Assembly (NCBI RefSeq): GCF_000142905.1 | Contig: NW_013657662.1 | Span: 313,328-377,327, forward strand | DNA from: Thecamonas trahens ATCC 50062 | Taxonomy: Eukaryota > Apusozoa > Apusomonadida > Apusomonadidae | Direction: 5' to 3' | DNA: 64,000 nt | Part shown: piece by piece, positions 28,425 through 40,300 of the stretch | Layout of the letters: each line of letters begins with the position of its first letter | Position numbering within the stretch: position 1 is the first letter of the stretch | Made by a program: the position numbers and the translations under genes | Notes under the pieces: generated by a model | The model's database searches: none | What the model was told of the DNA's origin: nothing | What the model saw: only the letters and a program-made list of their open reading frames with translations

Positions 28425-28428
28425 GCGT
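28405..28428. other. Palindrome carrying the two stop codons of convergent genes
   Basis: The sequence cgcctacctttcgaggtaggcg is an inverted repeat with GCCTACCT and AGGTAGGC arms around a TTCG loop. The TAG of the GON4L-like gene (28422-28424) is in one arm and the TAG of the adenosine deaminase gene (28411-28409 on the minus strand) in the other. The genes overlap by 16 bp. RNA from either strand could form the same UUCG- or CGAA-loop hairpin at its stop codon. Confidence 0.85.
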
Positions 28429-29425
28429 CGAGCTGCGCTTCTAGCTCGGCCTTGTACGCGTCCGGTGCCCAGGACGTCGCAATAGCGGCGCGAAGGAGTC
28501 CGACAGCCGCATCGTAGTCCATGCCCAGCCGCGTCACCGCAGCCGCGTACTCATCGGCGAGGGTGGTGTCAAAGAACAGCGGGTCGTCCGAGTTGAGCGT
28601 GCAGACCAGACCGGCAGCGAGCATGGCTGGCAACGGATGGGCCTGGATTGATGCCACCAGGCCCGTGGCCACATTCGAGGTGAGGCAGACCTCAAACGGG
28701 ACGCCGAGACCGGCGGCGCGGACGACAAGCTCCGGATCCTCCATAATCCGCACGCCGTGGCCTATGCGCTCAATGCCGAGCGCATCGAGGCAGGCGGCAA
28801 CCTCAGGTGCGCCCTGCGACTCACCGCAGTGGGCAGTGAGCCGCAACCCCATCTCGCGCGCCCGGGCAAAGACCGGTGCGTACACCTCGGCCTCGCACGC
28901 CGCCTCGGGCCCGCCGAGCCCGACGCCGATGACGCCCTTGCCCACGTACGGCGCCATGCTGTCGAGGAGCGCCATCCCCCACTCGGGCCCGGTCAGCCGC
29001 TCCAGATCAACCACAAACACAGCCTCGATGCCCGTCGCAGCGCGGGCCGCCGCCGCACCGGCCAGGATGGCGTCGAGCGCGTCGGCAAGCGAGAACTTGC
29101 CCTCCTTGACCGGGGTGCCCGGTGAGCAGAAGACCTCCGCGTAGACCACGTTTGATTGTGTGGCCATGGCCGTCAGCGCGTCCTCCGCAATACGGCGGTA
29201 GTCGTCGGCCTCACGGATCAGCTCGTCCACCATCCACACCCACGTCTCGATAAAGGTGGCGTAGTCCACAAAGGCAGCGCTCCGTGGCGCCACCCCGTAC
29301 TTGCTGCACAGTCCGTCGAGCGTCGCCTGTGGCATAGCGCCCGCAAGATGCACATGCAGCTCAACCTTGGGCGCTCCACGGACCACCTCGACAACCTTGG
29401 CTATATCACCTTCCGTCTCGGCCAT
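28409..29425 (-). CDS. Adenosine deaminase-family protein
   Basis: Protein of 338 residues, the usual length. The zinc and catalytic motifs are present: ELHVHLAG with His24 and His26, TAHCGES with His199 and catalytic Glu202, GHGVRI with His223, and NSDDP with Asp280 and Asp281. The enzyme class hydrolyses the 6-amino group of adenosine (or of adenine, or of N6-methyl-AMP in the ADAL branch). AHCGES departs from the more usual HAGE, and HLAG replaces HLDG or HLNG, so substrate choice is uncertain. No signal peptide is seen, so the protein is probably cytosolic. The start is the ATG at 29425. The gene is divergent from OvoA and convergent with the GON4L-like gene. Confidence 0.88.
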   Translation of the reverse strand: MAETEGDIAKVVEVVRGAPKVELHVHLAGAMPQATLDGLCSKYGVAPRSAAFVDYATFIETWVWMVDELIREADDYRRIAEDALTAMATQSNVVYAEVFCSPGTPVKEGKFSLADALDAILAGAAAARAATGIEAVFVVDLERLTGPEWGMALLDSMAPYVGKGVIGVGLGGPEAACEAEVYAPVFARAREMGLRLTAHCGESQGAPEVAACLDALGIERIGHGVRIMEDPELVVRAAGLGVPFEVCLTSNVATGLVASIQAHPLPAMLAAGLVCTLNSDDPLFFDTTLADEYAAAVTRLGMDYDAAVGLLRAAIATSWAPDAYKAELEAQLDAYLER

Positions 29426-29881
29426 CGTATCCTCTACAACAATATCTCTCGTCGTCGTCGCGGTACGTCAAGTGTGCTCGCAGGACTTGCCATCCCTCCC
29501 CCTCCCCCCCCCCCCCTCGAGTCAGGCACATCGCCCTCCGCCAGCCAACCAACGCGCGCCTCCCGCTTGTGCGGCTGCTTAGCTACGTGATTCCGGAAAA
29601 AAGTGATGACGACAACCCATTCATTTTTTGGGGCGACCAAGCACTCGCGCCTGCACCCACGGCCATCACCCACGGCATACAGCCATCAGCCATGATGTAT
29701 GCCCAAGAACTGACCAATCAGGTGTGTCATGCCAGAATCACCCTATTCGACCCATTCATCATTGTCTAACTTGCCTCCGTAAGGTCATCTACGGTGGACT
29801 TGCCCGCCGCCGCAGCCATTGGCTGTCGTCAGAAGGTCTGCAGGATTTTCGTCAGGGCGACAGCCCCGCCACAAGCTTGAC
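29426..29881. other. Divergent spacer with C13 run
   Basis: Between the adenosine deaminase start and the probable first exon of OvoA. Contains a C13 run (29504-29516), an AT-richer patch around 29595-29640 and, at 29690-29800, a short open stretch with a possible GTGTGT donor and TAAG acceptor. I could not show that the latter is a gene. Confidence 0.5.
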
Positions 29882-32800
29882 ATGCTCAGGTCCTTGCCGT
29901 CGACCGCGGCGAGGGGCCCAGTCAGAAGACCAAGGTATGTCTCTCTTCACAAGTCTCATACTTTGGAACACAAATCCACCTTAGCATGTTCTCTCTCCTC
30001 TCCCGCCATACCTCTGCCTTTGGCGTTGCGTCGGCTTCGGGCACTGCCGCTCGTGCAGCCCTTGCCGCGGTGCGATCGGCCTCGGCAGCTGCAGCAGCGC
30101 ACATGCCGCCGTCGGCGACGGGCGAGGCGTCTGTGGACAACACGGCGCCGTTCGCCACCTGCGCCCCGGCTGGAATGCAGGGTAACATGCGGTTTGTGCT
30201 CTGTAACCCGCGCGAGGTCAACTCGAACTCGCGCTCCTCCTACGTCCGCTCTATGGTCGGTTGTGCTCCCGGCTCGGTAATGGCGTCATCGCCCTGTTTT
30301 ACTGCCGCCTCTCGCGGCCTGGCCACCGCCGCAAACGCGCAAGCTATCGCCGCTAGCGCCACCCCGGCCCGACGCTCGTCGTCCACCCCAACCGCAGGCG
30401 CGCCTCCGGAGCTCGTCCATACCGAGCGCAGTGACGCCAATGCCGGCGCCACCTCGTTCGGATCCATGGAGGTCGAGTACATGTCGTCGTGGAAGGAGAA
30501 CCTCGAGGGCGAGAGCCGCATCGCCGTCGCGCCCACTCCCACCTCGGACTGGTGGTGGACCGGCAAGGCGCCGGTGGCCGGCACGCCCGGTGTCGGTCCC
30601 GACGGGCTCGTCACCTCGCTCCCGCTGGTCGACTACACCACGGCCTCGCGCCAGGAGCTGCTCGACTACTTTGACAACACCTGGCTCCTCACCGAGGTCC
30701 TCTTCTCGTCGCTGGCTTCGGAGGAGGCTTTCTACCGCCCGCCGTGGCACGACCTTCGCCACCCGCTCATCTTTTACTATGGCCACCCGGCGGCGCTGTA
30801 CGTGAACAAGTTCCGGGTCGCCGGCCTCGCCCGCGATCCGATCTCGCCATTCTACGAGAAGATCTTTGAGACCGGCGTCGACGAGATGTCGTGGGACGAC
30901 ATGCATAAGAACGTCATGCGCTGGCCGTCGGTGGCCAACACTCTCGACTACCGCAAGCGCGTCTACGAGCTTGTTGCAGAGACCATCGTCTCCTCGCCCC
31001 ACTTTGACTCGCTCGCCGAGGCCGGGCCGGCCTCGCCGTTCTGGGCCGTCGTCATGGGCTTTGAGCACGAGCGCATCCACCTCGAGACCTCGTCGGTTCT
31101 CATCCGCGAGCTCCCGCTCTCGCTCGTCCGCCGCCCGCTCACCTGGCCTGTCGACCACCCGTCCGCCACCCAGGCTCAACCGACCGCCAATCCGGTCGCT
31201 GGCGTCGACTTCCCGACCAACGAGTTTGTCTCCATCAAGCCGGACGGCCCGGTTGTCCTCGGTCGGCCGGACTCGCACTCTGGCTTCTCGTGGGACAACG
31301 AGTTTGGCTCAAAGTCCATCGACGTCGCAGACTTTGACGTCGCCAAGCACCTCGTCACCAACGGCGAGTTCCTCGACTTTGTTCGCTCAAACGGCTACCT
31401 CGAGCAAAAGTACTGGTCGCCCGATGGCTGGGCCTGGCGGACCTTCCGCAACGCAAAGTGGCCCACCTTCTGGCGCCCCTTTGGCCCCGCCGGTCTCCAC
31501 GAGTACCGCCTCCGCGCCGTCTTTGACGAAATCGACATGCCCTGGGCCTGGCCCGCAGACCTCAACTACTACGAGGTCGAGGCCTACGCCAACTACATCG
31601 CCGCAGCCACCGGCAAGCCCACCCGTGCTATCACAGAGCCCGAGCACGCCGTCCTCCGCACAGGCCTCCCCGACGCCTCCGACTTTGTCCTCAACCCGGT
31701 CGCCGGTGCCACCGCCTCGTCCGAGCCCGACGCCGTCGCCGCCTCGCCCAACCTCAACCTTGTCTGGGGCTCGCACACTCCCGTCGACGCCGCTCCGCCG
31801 TCGGCCCACGGCGTCCGCGACGTCATGGGCAATGTCTGGCAGTGGTGCTACGACCACTTTGCCCCGCTCCCGGGCTTCCAGCCGCACGACGTCTACCCCG
31901 ACTTTTCCATGCCGTGCTTTGACGGCAAGCACAACGTTATCATGGGCGGCTCGTTTGCCGCCACGGGCAACGAGGCCTCGCGCCACGCTCGCTTCCACTT
32001 CCGCCCACACTTTTACCAGCACGCCGGCGCCCGTCTCGTCCAGCCGGCCCACCCCACCGCTGAGCCGGTCACTTCCTGCGCCGGCTGTGAGGGGCCCTTT
32101 GTCGGCGCCACCTCGCCCTACCGCGTCCCGCCGCCGACCACCGTGACCGGCGCCGCCGCCGCTGCTGCCTCCGCTGGCTCCGCTCCGCCTGCTGCTGCTT
32201 CCGCCGCTCCGCCGCGTGTCGCCGTCGGCTCCACCGCTGGCATCGTCGACAAGTACGAGGACCAGATCGTGCTTGACCAGTACCTCAACATGCACTACGG
32301 AACCCAGGACGACTTTCCGGCTTACATCGACGCCGGTACCCTGCAGTTCCCCCAGCGCTGTGCGGCGCTGGTCGAGGGCCACACGCTCGCCTCCAACCCG
32401 CGGGCCCGTGCCCTTGACATTGGCTGCGCCGTCGGCGCCTCGGCCTTTGAGCTCGCCCGGACCTTCAACTCGGTCACTGCCCTCGATATTTCACACGCCT
32501 TTGTTGAAGCTGCCAAGTACATGCAGGAGCACAAGGCGCTGGAGTACAAGGTCCGCCGCGAGGGCGGTGTCTTTGACTCGTACGTCGCCCGCGTCGATAA
32601 CTCGGTCGACGTCTCGCGCGTCGACTTTGCTGTCGGCGACGCCACTGCGCTCGACCCCGCCACCCTCGGTACTTTTGACGGCGTCCTCATCGGCAACGTG
32701 CTCTGCCGCCTCCCCGACCCGTACCTCCTCATCGACGTCCTCCCCGAGCTCGTCAACCCAGACGGCACCCTGGTCATCACCTCGCCCTTCTCGTGGCTCC

Positions 32801-32985
32801 CGCAGTTTACGCCCGAGTCCAAGTGGCTCTCCGCCGCCAACGGCTCGTCGGCCAAGGCTCTCACCGATGCCCTTGACTCCTCGTTTGAGCTCGTCTCGTC
32901 AGGTGACATCCCCTTTGTCATTCGCGAGCACATCCGCAAGTACGAGTTTGTCGCCGCCCACCTCGGCATCTGGCGCCGCAAGTAG
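29882..32985 (+). CDS. ovoA: OvoA, 5-histidylcysteine sulfoxide synthase / ovothiol biosynthesis
   Basis: The safe start is the ATG at 29986 (999 residues). A first exon 29882..29934 spliced to 29985 (50-bp intron, GTATGT donor, TTAG acceptor, in frame) would give 1017 residues with an Arg/Ser/Ala-rich leader (MLRSLPSTAARGPVRRPS) resembling a mitochondrial presequence. Domains counted from 29986: DinB-like iron-binding domain (about 215-375, with FEHERIHLET near 358), formylglycine-generating-enzyme-like domain (400-690, with MGNVWQWCYDHF and GGSFAATGNEASRHARFHFRPH), and a SAM methyltransferase (about 720-999, motif ALDIGCAVG). OvoA couples cysteine to histidine C5 with oxygen; its C-terminal methyltransferase makes ovothiol A. 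The C-terminal position of the methyltransferase distinguishes it from ergothioneine enzyme Egt1. Ovothiol is an antioxidant. Confidence 0.9.
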
Positions 32986-33041
32986 CCGCCTTCTCCGCAC
33001 CGGCAGCCAATGCGCATCAAACACATCCTTCAACTCGCAAA

Positions 33042-36000
33042 CTACGGCTTGAGCTGCTCACGTGCCACCCGCAAGATGCTCTTGCGAATCTGCGGGTACT
33101 CGGGGTCAACCCGGAGCACAGCGTGACAAATCTCAACAGCGGGGATCCACGCCTCGGCCTTGAGGTAGTTGAACGCGAGCTTGTAGCCCACGCCCAGTGC
33201 CGTGCCGTTGCTCAGCTCCCACGCTGACCGGTAGCACTCGGCAGCATCCACAAACGCGTCAAGCTTCTCGTGGATGTATCCGAGGAACTCCCAGCCTTTC
33301 ATCAGCGAGCCGTTGAACGAGAGCGCCCGCTTGACAAGCTCTGACGCCTGGTCGAGCTGGTGTCCGCTCACGTACACATCGGCCAGCAGGAGAAAAGCTG
33401 TGTCAAACGCGTCAGCCTCCTCCGCAAGATACGGCAGTGCGACAACCTGCTCAAGCGCACTCTTTGCCTCGCCAAGCTGCTTCTTGCGCAGCGCCATCAC
33501 GCCCGTGCACGTCAGCGCTCCCGGGTGGCTCGGCTGCTCCGCGAGGACGTCGGCCACCAGAGCTGCGGCCTCGGCCTCCTCCCCTGACGCCAGAAGCAGA
33601 TACGCCCGCAGCACGTCGAGCCGCGCCGGTAGCGGCTCCGACTTGGCGCTGTACATCAGATCAAGCTCGTCGAGCAGCGCCTGCGCCGTCATCAGCGCAT
33701 CGCCCGAGAGCCGGTTCCGATGGCCCGTCGACGGCTCGAACGCCGCCACAGGCCCTGCCAGCGAGACAAACCCCTCCGGGTTGAGCGAGATAATGACCAT
33801 GGCCTCGAGCGCCTTTTCGCGAAACTCGGATGCCGTCCGTGCCTTGTTGATAGCATCATCGCCTTGGCACGCCCGTCTGTCGCCAGTGCGTACAGCCCGG
33901 CGCAGTACGCGTAGCCTGGCGACGACCGCGCCTCAAAGCTCGATGACACTGCCTGGTCAAGGAAGGCCTGTACATGGTCGAGCTTGCCCGCCCGCCGCAA
34001 CAGGTCAATCAGCCGCCCAAGCGCCGTCCAGTGCTGCGGCTGGGCCTCGAGAATCTCCTGAAAGTGGTAGATCGCCTGGTCGTAGTCCTGGTCTGCAAAC
34101 ATGAGCTCAGCGAGCATCATCGACGCCTCCTCGTGCGACGCGTCGAGCTGCAGCAGCGCCAGCGCTGCCTTCCGCGTCTCATCGTGGTGACCTAGCCGAA
34201 GATGCTGCCGTGCGAGCTGCACCAGAACGTCCGGACTGTGCGGCGCGTGCCGCAGTGCTTCTTCGTAGCTCGACAGCGCTGCGTCGGCGTCCTGCAACGT
34301 GGCGTGGTGCTGGGCGATGGCCACACAAATCTCCGCCATCATCAGATTCTGCTCGGCGAGCGCGTCCGGCGACTCGGCTTCCAGTCGGTGCAGCAGACTC
34401 GCCTGCGCCGATCGTGCCGTGTCAAGCTCGCCAAGTGTCACGTCAAGCTCGTTGCTCTGACTATGGACCGAGGCCTTGAGCACCCGGAGCTTGACTGCAA
34501 CAATCGCCGCGGCCACGTCGTCACCCTCGTCCTCGGCGGCGCCCAGCGCCGCCTCGACTGCGTCCAGAGCCGCGTCGTAGTCGCGGAGTTTGGCATGCAG
34601 CGCCGCCAGCTCGTAGGCAAGGCCCAGTGAGTGCGGCGATGACTTGGCTGCGCTCGAGTAGTACTCGATAGCCTTGGCATAGTCGTGCGTCTTGACTAGC
34701 GCCATCCCAATCTTGGCCGCCAGCTGATAGTTGTCCGGCTCGAGCTTGAGCGCTGACTCATAGACCGAGATAGCCTTGAGTGGCTCTTGAATGGCCACGT
34801 ACGCGTCGCCGAGCATGAGGTAAGCCTGGACCGAGTTGGACTCGGCCGCAATCGCCTTGTACGTCTTGATGTACTGCTTGCGGTCCTTGAGCTCCGTCAG
34901 ATACAGCTGCGCCTCCACCGTCTTGGCCCGGATGTAGTGCGGCTTGTCTGGGTCAGCCCGCCCGAGGAGTCCGAGCGCGTTGGCCACGCTGCCTCGCAGC
35001 ACCTCAAGCGAGGCGCCAGCAATGGCGACCACGTTACCAAGAAGCGTGCCGCCAAAGGCGTGGACGGCGTCCTGCATCATCTTGGTCGCCTCGTGAACCG
35101 CCCCGCTCTTGGCACGCACAAGCGCAGCTTCGACGTAAATGGCAATGCGGTCCTGGAGCGCAACAGGTGTCTTGGCGCTTGCTTCGCTCCCGACGCGCAC
35201 GCCCGGCAGCTTCATCGCCGCGTCGAGAGACTCCAAAGCGCCGGCGTAGTCATCGGTGAGCACGCAAATGGCGGCCTCGACAAGGTGGTACTGCGGCGTG
35301 TCGCGGATGTGAAAGTCGCACGCAAGCGCGCGCTCGAGCGCCTGCGACGCTGCCTGCACCTTGCCGTTCTTGACGTGGATGTGTGCCTGGAGAAGGAACG
35401 GCTCGGCTGCGCTGTCGTCGAGGCTAAGCGCCTGCTGGACAAGGCCAGCCGCGTTGTCAACCGCGCCGTCAACAAACCGCAGTCGTGCAAGGCCAAGGAC
35501 CGCGTCGGCGTATGCCGGCAGTCGCCGCATGATCGTCTCGACAAGTCGGGTAGCTTGCGGCACCAGCGGCGACGGCGGCTCGGTCGTATCGCGCGGCTCC
35601 GAGCCGAGAAACTCGAGGTAGGCGGTGAAAATGCGCATAGTGAGCCAGGGGTCCAGCGCCGACAACGCCTCGCGGGTCCGCGGCCGGCTGTTGACAGCCT
35701 CGAGATGGCCTTCGGTGGCGGCGTTGAGCGCGGCAATAACGTCATCCGACGGCGCCGCCGAGAGCGAGCCATGGAGCGCAAAAGATAGGAGAGCATCGGA
35801 TCCGGAAGGTCGTGAGTAGCATGGGTAGCGTCGGCGAGCGAGCCCTGGACCTGCTTGAGGAACGCGAGCTGAGTCGCTGCCTCGTCGATCTTGCCGCTCA
35901 CCAGCTGGGTAAGGATGAGGCCGTAAAGCGAAGCGACGTTGCCCTCGTCGACCTTAATCGACTTACGGAAGGCCTTTTCGGCCTTGGCGCAGTCGCCGAG

Positions 36001-37050
36001 CCGGAGGCAGTGGCGCCCAAACGAGCCGAGCAACAGCGTGTCGTGGCTCTGGGCCTTGACTGCCGCCTCAAACAGCGGCGTCGTCCGCTTCAGCAGCCGC
36101 GGAGCCGAGTCGGGAATGAGCGATTCAAGCTCGGCGCCTGCCGCCGCCAGCAGCCGGCCATTGCCGCCCTCGGCCTCGATGAGCGCCGAGACCACTCCCC
36201 CGAGTTGCGACTTGAGACGGGCCACACCGCCACCGCGCGATGCGAGCGCAATAACAGCGTCAAGAACCGCAGCCGCAGGACCAACAAGCGACGAGCCCGA
36301 GAGCGAGGCCACCTGCTCTGCCGCCTGTTCCCACTCGCCAAGCGCTACCAGTGCGTGAGCCTTCTCAAGCACCGGCGCAGGTGTCCAAGGCGCGGCGAGA
36401 GTGGCGGCGTTGAGCGAGTCGAGCGCATCATCCGCTGCGCCGAGCGCAACCTCGACAATGGCCTTGCCCACGGCGGCAAGCGCCGGATAGCCAAACCCGC
36501 CTCCGCCCGACGCTGCGTTGGTGATAGCAGCGCGAAAGGCTGAGAGCGCGCGCTCCAGCAGGGCAGAGCGGCCCGAGGCGGCGGCGAGGTCGACCCAGGC
36601 CGGGAGGCCGAGCCAGTCCAGAAGGCCGCCGCCTGGAGCACCTGCACGGAGAGGATCAACCAGCGAGCGAGCGACCTGCATATCGCGGAGGACAAGGGCG
36701 GCGACGACGGCAGTGGCGCGGGCTTCCGAGTCGGCGCCTGCGGCGGCATGCTCGATGGCGGCCACATGGTGCTGAACAGCGTCGGTGTCGACAAACTGAG
36801 CATGGGCATGGGCATAGGCCAGTCCAACATGGGCAGCTAAGGCCAGTCCATGACTCCGCTCCAGGGGTGTCAACGTCCTCACGGCGTCGGTGGCCTCGCC
36901 CACAGCCGCCGCTGCCACGCCGCCCAGCAGTGCCAGCAGCGGGTCGTCCCCATGCGACGCCCGCAGCGCCGCACAATGGTTGGCCAGGGCCGTCACGTGG
37001 CCCAGGTGGCCCAGGTACAGAGCGTGCCCAAGCAGCCGCTCGGTGTTCAT
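33042..37050 (-). CDS. IFT139/TTC21B intraflagellar-transport protein, two frameshifts
   Basis: A TPR-repeat protein along its whole length. It is read in three frames: 37050 to about 35795, about 35795 to 33862, and about 33862 to 33042. Each switch is repaired by one extra base, and the repaired length is 1336 residues, close to the roughly 1316 of human TTC21B. Family hallmarks include AEPFLLQAHIHVKNGKVQ, YLMLGDAYVAIQEPLKAISV, LSRL-type ALGRLIDLLRRAGKLDHV, GYKLAFNYLKAEAWI and the C-terminal PEYPQIRKSILRVAREQL. IFT139 is a subunit of IFT-A, which drives retrograde transport in flagella. The start at 37050 (MNTERLLGHAL) fits the family. Junctions lie at about 35785-35805 and 33859-33868. Because all other family blocks are intact, I read this as a working gene with assembly indels. 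Confidence 0.9.
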
Positions 37051-37331
37051 GGCGTTAGGCGTCGAGTGGGGAGGGGTGCCGGTGCCGGTGCCGGTGGCGG
37101 TGGCGGTGGCGGTGGTGGTGTGGGAGTTTGCCTCGGCGCGCCAAGTTGCCGCCGAACATGATTGGTGTTTGGTCGGCCGTGATGGGACAGACGCATGTTG
37201 GCAGCAAAGGGGTGTGATCGAATTGATGGGTCGGTGTGGGAGTGGTACTCGATCAAGCTTGTGCTGTGGTTCAGGACAACATTAGGACGTAATCCGCACA
37301 ATGAGAACAAGTGTGGTCAGTTGTTACTTGG

Positions 37332-40300
37332 CTAAAGCTCTTCTAAGGATGCAGAAGACGGCGAGGAGGACGACGACGAGGAGGAAGAGGACGACGACGA
37401 CGACGACCCAGTCCCTGATCCGCTTCCAGACCCAGTCCCAGTCCCAGATCCACTCCCAGTCCCTTTCCCAGACTCACTCTCAGACCCGGATCCACTCCCA
37501 GACCCTCTCCCAGTCTCACTCCCAGACTCACTCCCAGACTCGCCGCCGGCCTCAGCCTCGACAGCATGCCGGGCCGCAACATTGTCCTTGGCCCGCGTGC
37601 ACGCCCGCATGAACCGCTGGATTGACCGCGCCGCGCGCTCGCGGCGGACCATGGTCTCGCGCACGGCATAGCCGCGGTAGACTCGCTGGATGGTTGTCGC
37701 TGCGCTGTGGCGGTCGGCAGGCGATGGGAGAGTCAGGCTGTTCTCCGACATGCCTGACGACGGCGGACAGACGTTGATCTCCGGCGAGAACGAGGGCAGC
37801 GCAGTCGGGAGCCGATGATCGCGCGGCCGCATGTGGTAATAGGCCAGACGCGTCTTGGAAATGACCACTTGCTTGGCGTCAAAGGCAAAGTCGGTGTCCA
37901 TCCCCGCAGTCGCGGCGTCGGCGTAGACCTCGGCTGTGATGTAGACGTCGCTGTTGGAAGCGACGTCCTCGCCGAGCTTGGACGCAACGTTGAGCGGATC
38001 CCCCCAAAACTCGCCCGTTTCATCGACCCGGAGAATGGTTCCGCAGTGGACGCCAAACCCGGTGAGCGGAATGTGGTCTGCCGGCTCGCGCTCCGCGTTC
38101 ACAGCCTGGATAGACGCGCGGATGCGCCACACCGCCTCGAGTGCTTCGAGGTTCGAATCGAAGAGCCATACAATCGAGTTGACGCAGCGCCCGCCAGCTT
38201 TGTCAACCATGTGCTTGAGCGCACGAAGCGTGGTCTGGCAGATGCGAATAGCCTGCGTAACACCATATGAGCCCGAAAGCGAGGCATAGTCCCAGCCTAC
38301 CATCACCGCCGTCTTGTGGGTCATATACTTGCGCTCGATGAGTTCGTCCATAAACGCCGCAGACGTGTTGACATTGACCCGTGATTCGACCATGGCTGAG
38401 AACGAGGTTGGTAGCGCCGCTACTGCATTGCGAAGCGACGGCCCGTGCCGCGGCGCAGGAGTCGGTGCCAACAGCGCGCCAGCCACAGCCTTGGCCGGCG
38501 ACGGGCCCGACCGCGACGACTCGGCATCCGACGCCGACCACGAGGCCTCAATGGCTGCGTCGGCCAGCGAGGTTACCTTGGCTTCCTTGGGCAGATACTT
38601 GGAGAGGTTGAGAAGCGCCAGTGGTGCTGACACGCTGTAGTGCACCCCGCCATCATAGCCGTACTCGGGGTGTGGCGGCTCGCGCGCAAAGGCGAGTGAC
38701 TCCCCAAGAACCGAGTCCTTGACTGCTGCATACATCTCTGCGTCGAGCAACACGCCGCCCGACGACGAGATGTCTTCACCGAGATCCCACGCTCGATCAA
38801 ACGGTGAGCCAAAGAACTTTTCCGACACCGTATCAAAGGCCACGCCGCCGCCGTACCCGAGGCCGACGCCGCCGAGCTTGAGCTGGAAATCGTCGTCGAC
38901 CACAAAGCTAGGGTCGTTGTTGTACGCCTCGAGAATGAGCGGGACATGGACGCCAGCAATGAGCGCCTTGACTGGATCGTCAAAGAGCACGATAAAGTTA
39001 TCCGCCTCGGTCTCCACAAACAGCGCGTCGAGGTCGTCAAAGAGCGGTGTGAGCAGCTGTCGAACCCGATGGATGAGCGAGATAAAGTGGATGATGCCGT
39101 GCTTCTTGGTCATGCGGGTAAAGCCCGAGAGATCAGTAACAAGCACACCAAGGCTCTGCCCGTCGTACCACCTCACCCGCTCGCGGTCAAGCGAGACGTG
39201 CTTAAAGTGGTCCATGTACATGATGTACGCCGCTTCGCCCAGCTCAGACTCTTGCGGCGCGTCACTAAACTCGTATGCGCTTGCAATCGAGTTGGGCGCG
39301 GTCGCCGCGAGCTTGCTCACCCCAGCCACAACCGGGTGGGTTACCGCAATCACACCCGGGTGTGGCGTTGACGGTGCCTGTACCGGATACGAGATGCTCG
39401 CCTCGTTCTCGTGGCAGAGAATGCGGCAGGCCCGGACTGGATCGCCCTGGAAAAACACTGTTGCCTTGGTGCTTGACTTGACGTGGACCACCTTGCCGCA
39501 TGCCACGCCGAGCCCGGTGTAGTGCATCCGTGCTGGCGAGAAGAGCGATGAAACGTTGTGTGCCGCTGAGCGAAAGGCGTCAAAAGTGAAGAACTCGTGT
39601 AGATCAACTGCCGCCGCAAGCGCCGGTTCAAGCTGCGCAAAAGTAAACGTGGTATTGTCGATGACCACACCCCCGCGCCGGGTCACAAGCTCGTGGATGC
39701 ACGTGAACAGCATGCGCCGCTGCAGCATCGAGGTGATGCACTCAGATAGCGAGTCAAACGTCGGAGCCCGCAGGCCAAGTGCAATGACAACAAGCTCGGC
39801 GCCGTACTTGGCGTCGATGGCGGCGTCGATGGTTGCCAGCTCGCGTGGCGACGAGACCGCGGCCTCGACCCGCGAAAGAAGAAGGTCAAAGAACTCGGGC
39901 GCCTCCTTGTACTCGCGCATGTAGTCCGAGAGCGAAAGTGGCGCCCGCTCCGAGATGCGGATCTTGCCCTTGGTGCCAAAGACTGAACAGTAGCTCTCGC
40001 CGGCGAGGTTCTCCTGAGGTTCGGTCAGCTTGAGCACAGAGATCGGCGACTTGGTCGTGTCCCACTCCCGGACGAGCTCGGTCGCCACCAGGATGCCGCC
40101 GCTCTGCTCCAGCCCGAGCTTTGCAAGCTGCCACGCTGACGCCTTGGCCTTGCCAAGCACGCGCCCGGTCTCATCCGATTTGACCATCAGCCGTCCGAGG
40201 GCGAGGCCAAAGGCAATGTCGACACAGAAACCGAGCTGCTCAGCACTCTGCTGCTCCTCGTTGTACGACTTGATACGAGCCTGCAACTCGAGCGCCGACA

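Noticed and set aside
30286-31278. Open frame of 330 codons on the minus strand
   Set aside because: Antisense to OvoA and composed of Arg/Gly/Val/Asp runs; no motif.
38140-38165. tRNA-like GGTTCGAATC sequence
   Set aside because: Matches a T-loop by chance inside the cyclase-like coding sequence; no acceptor or anticodon arms fold around it.
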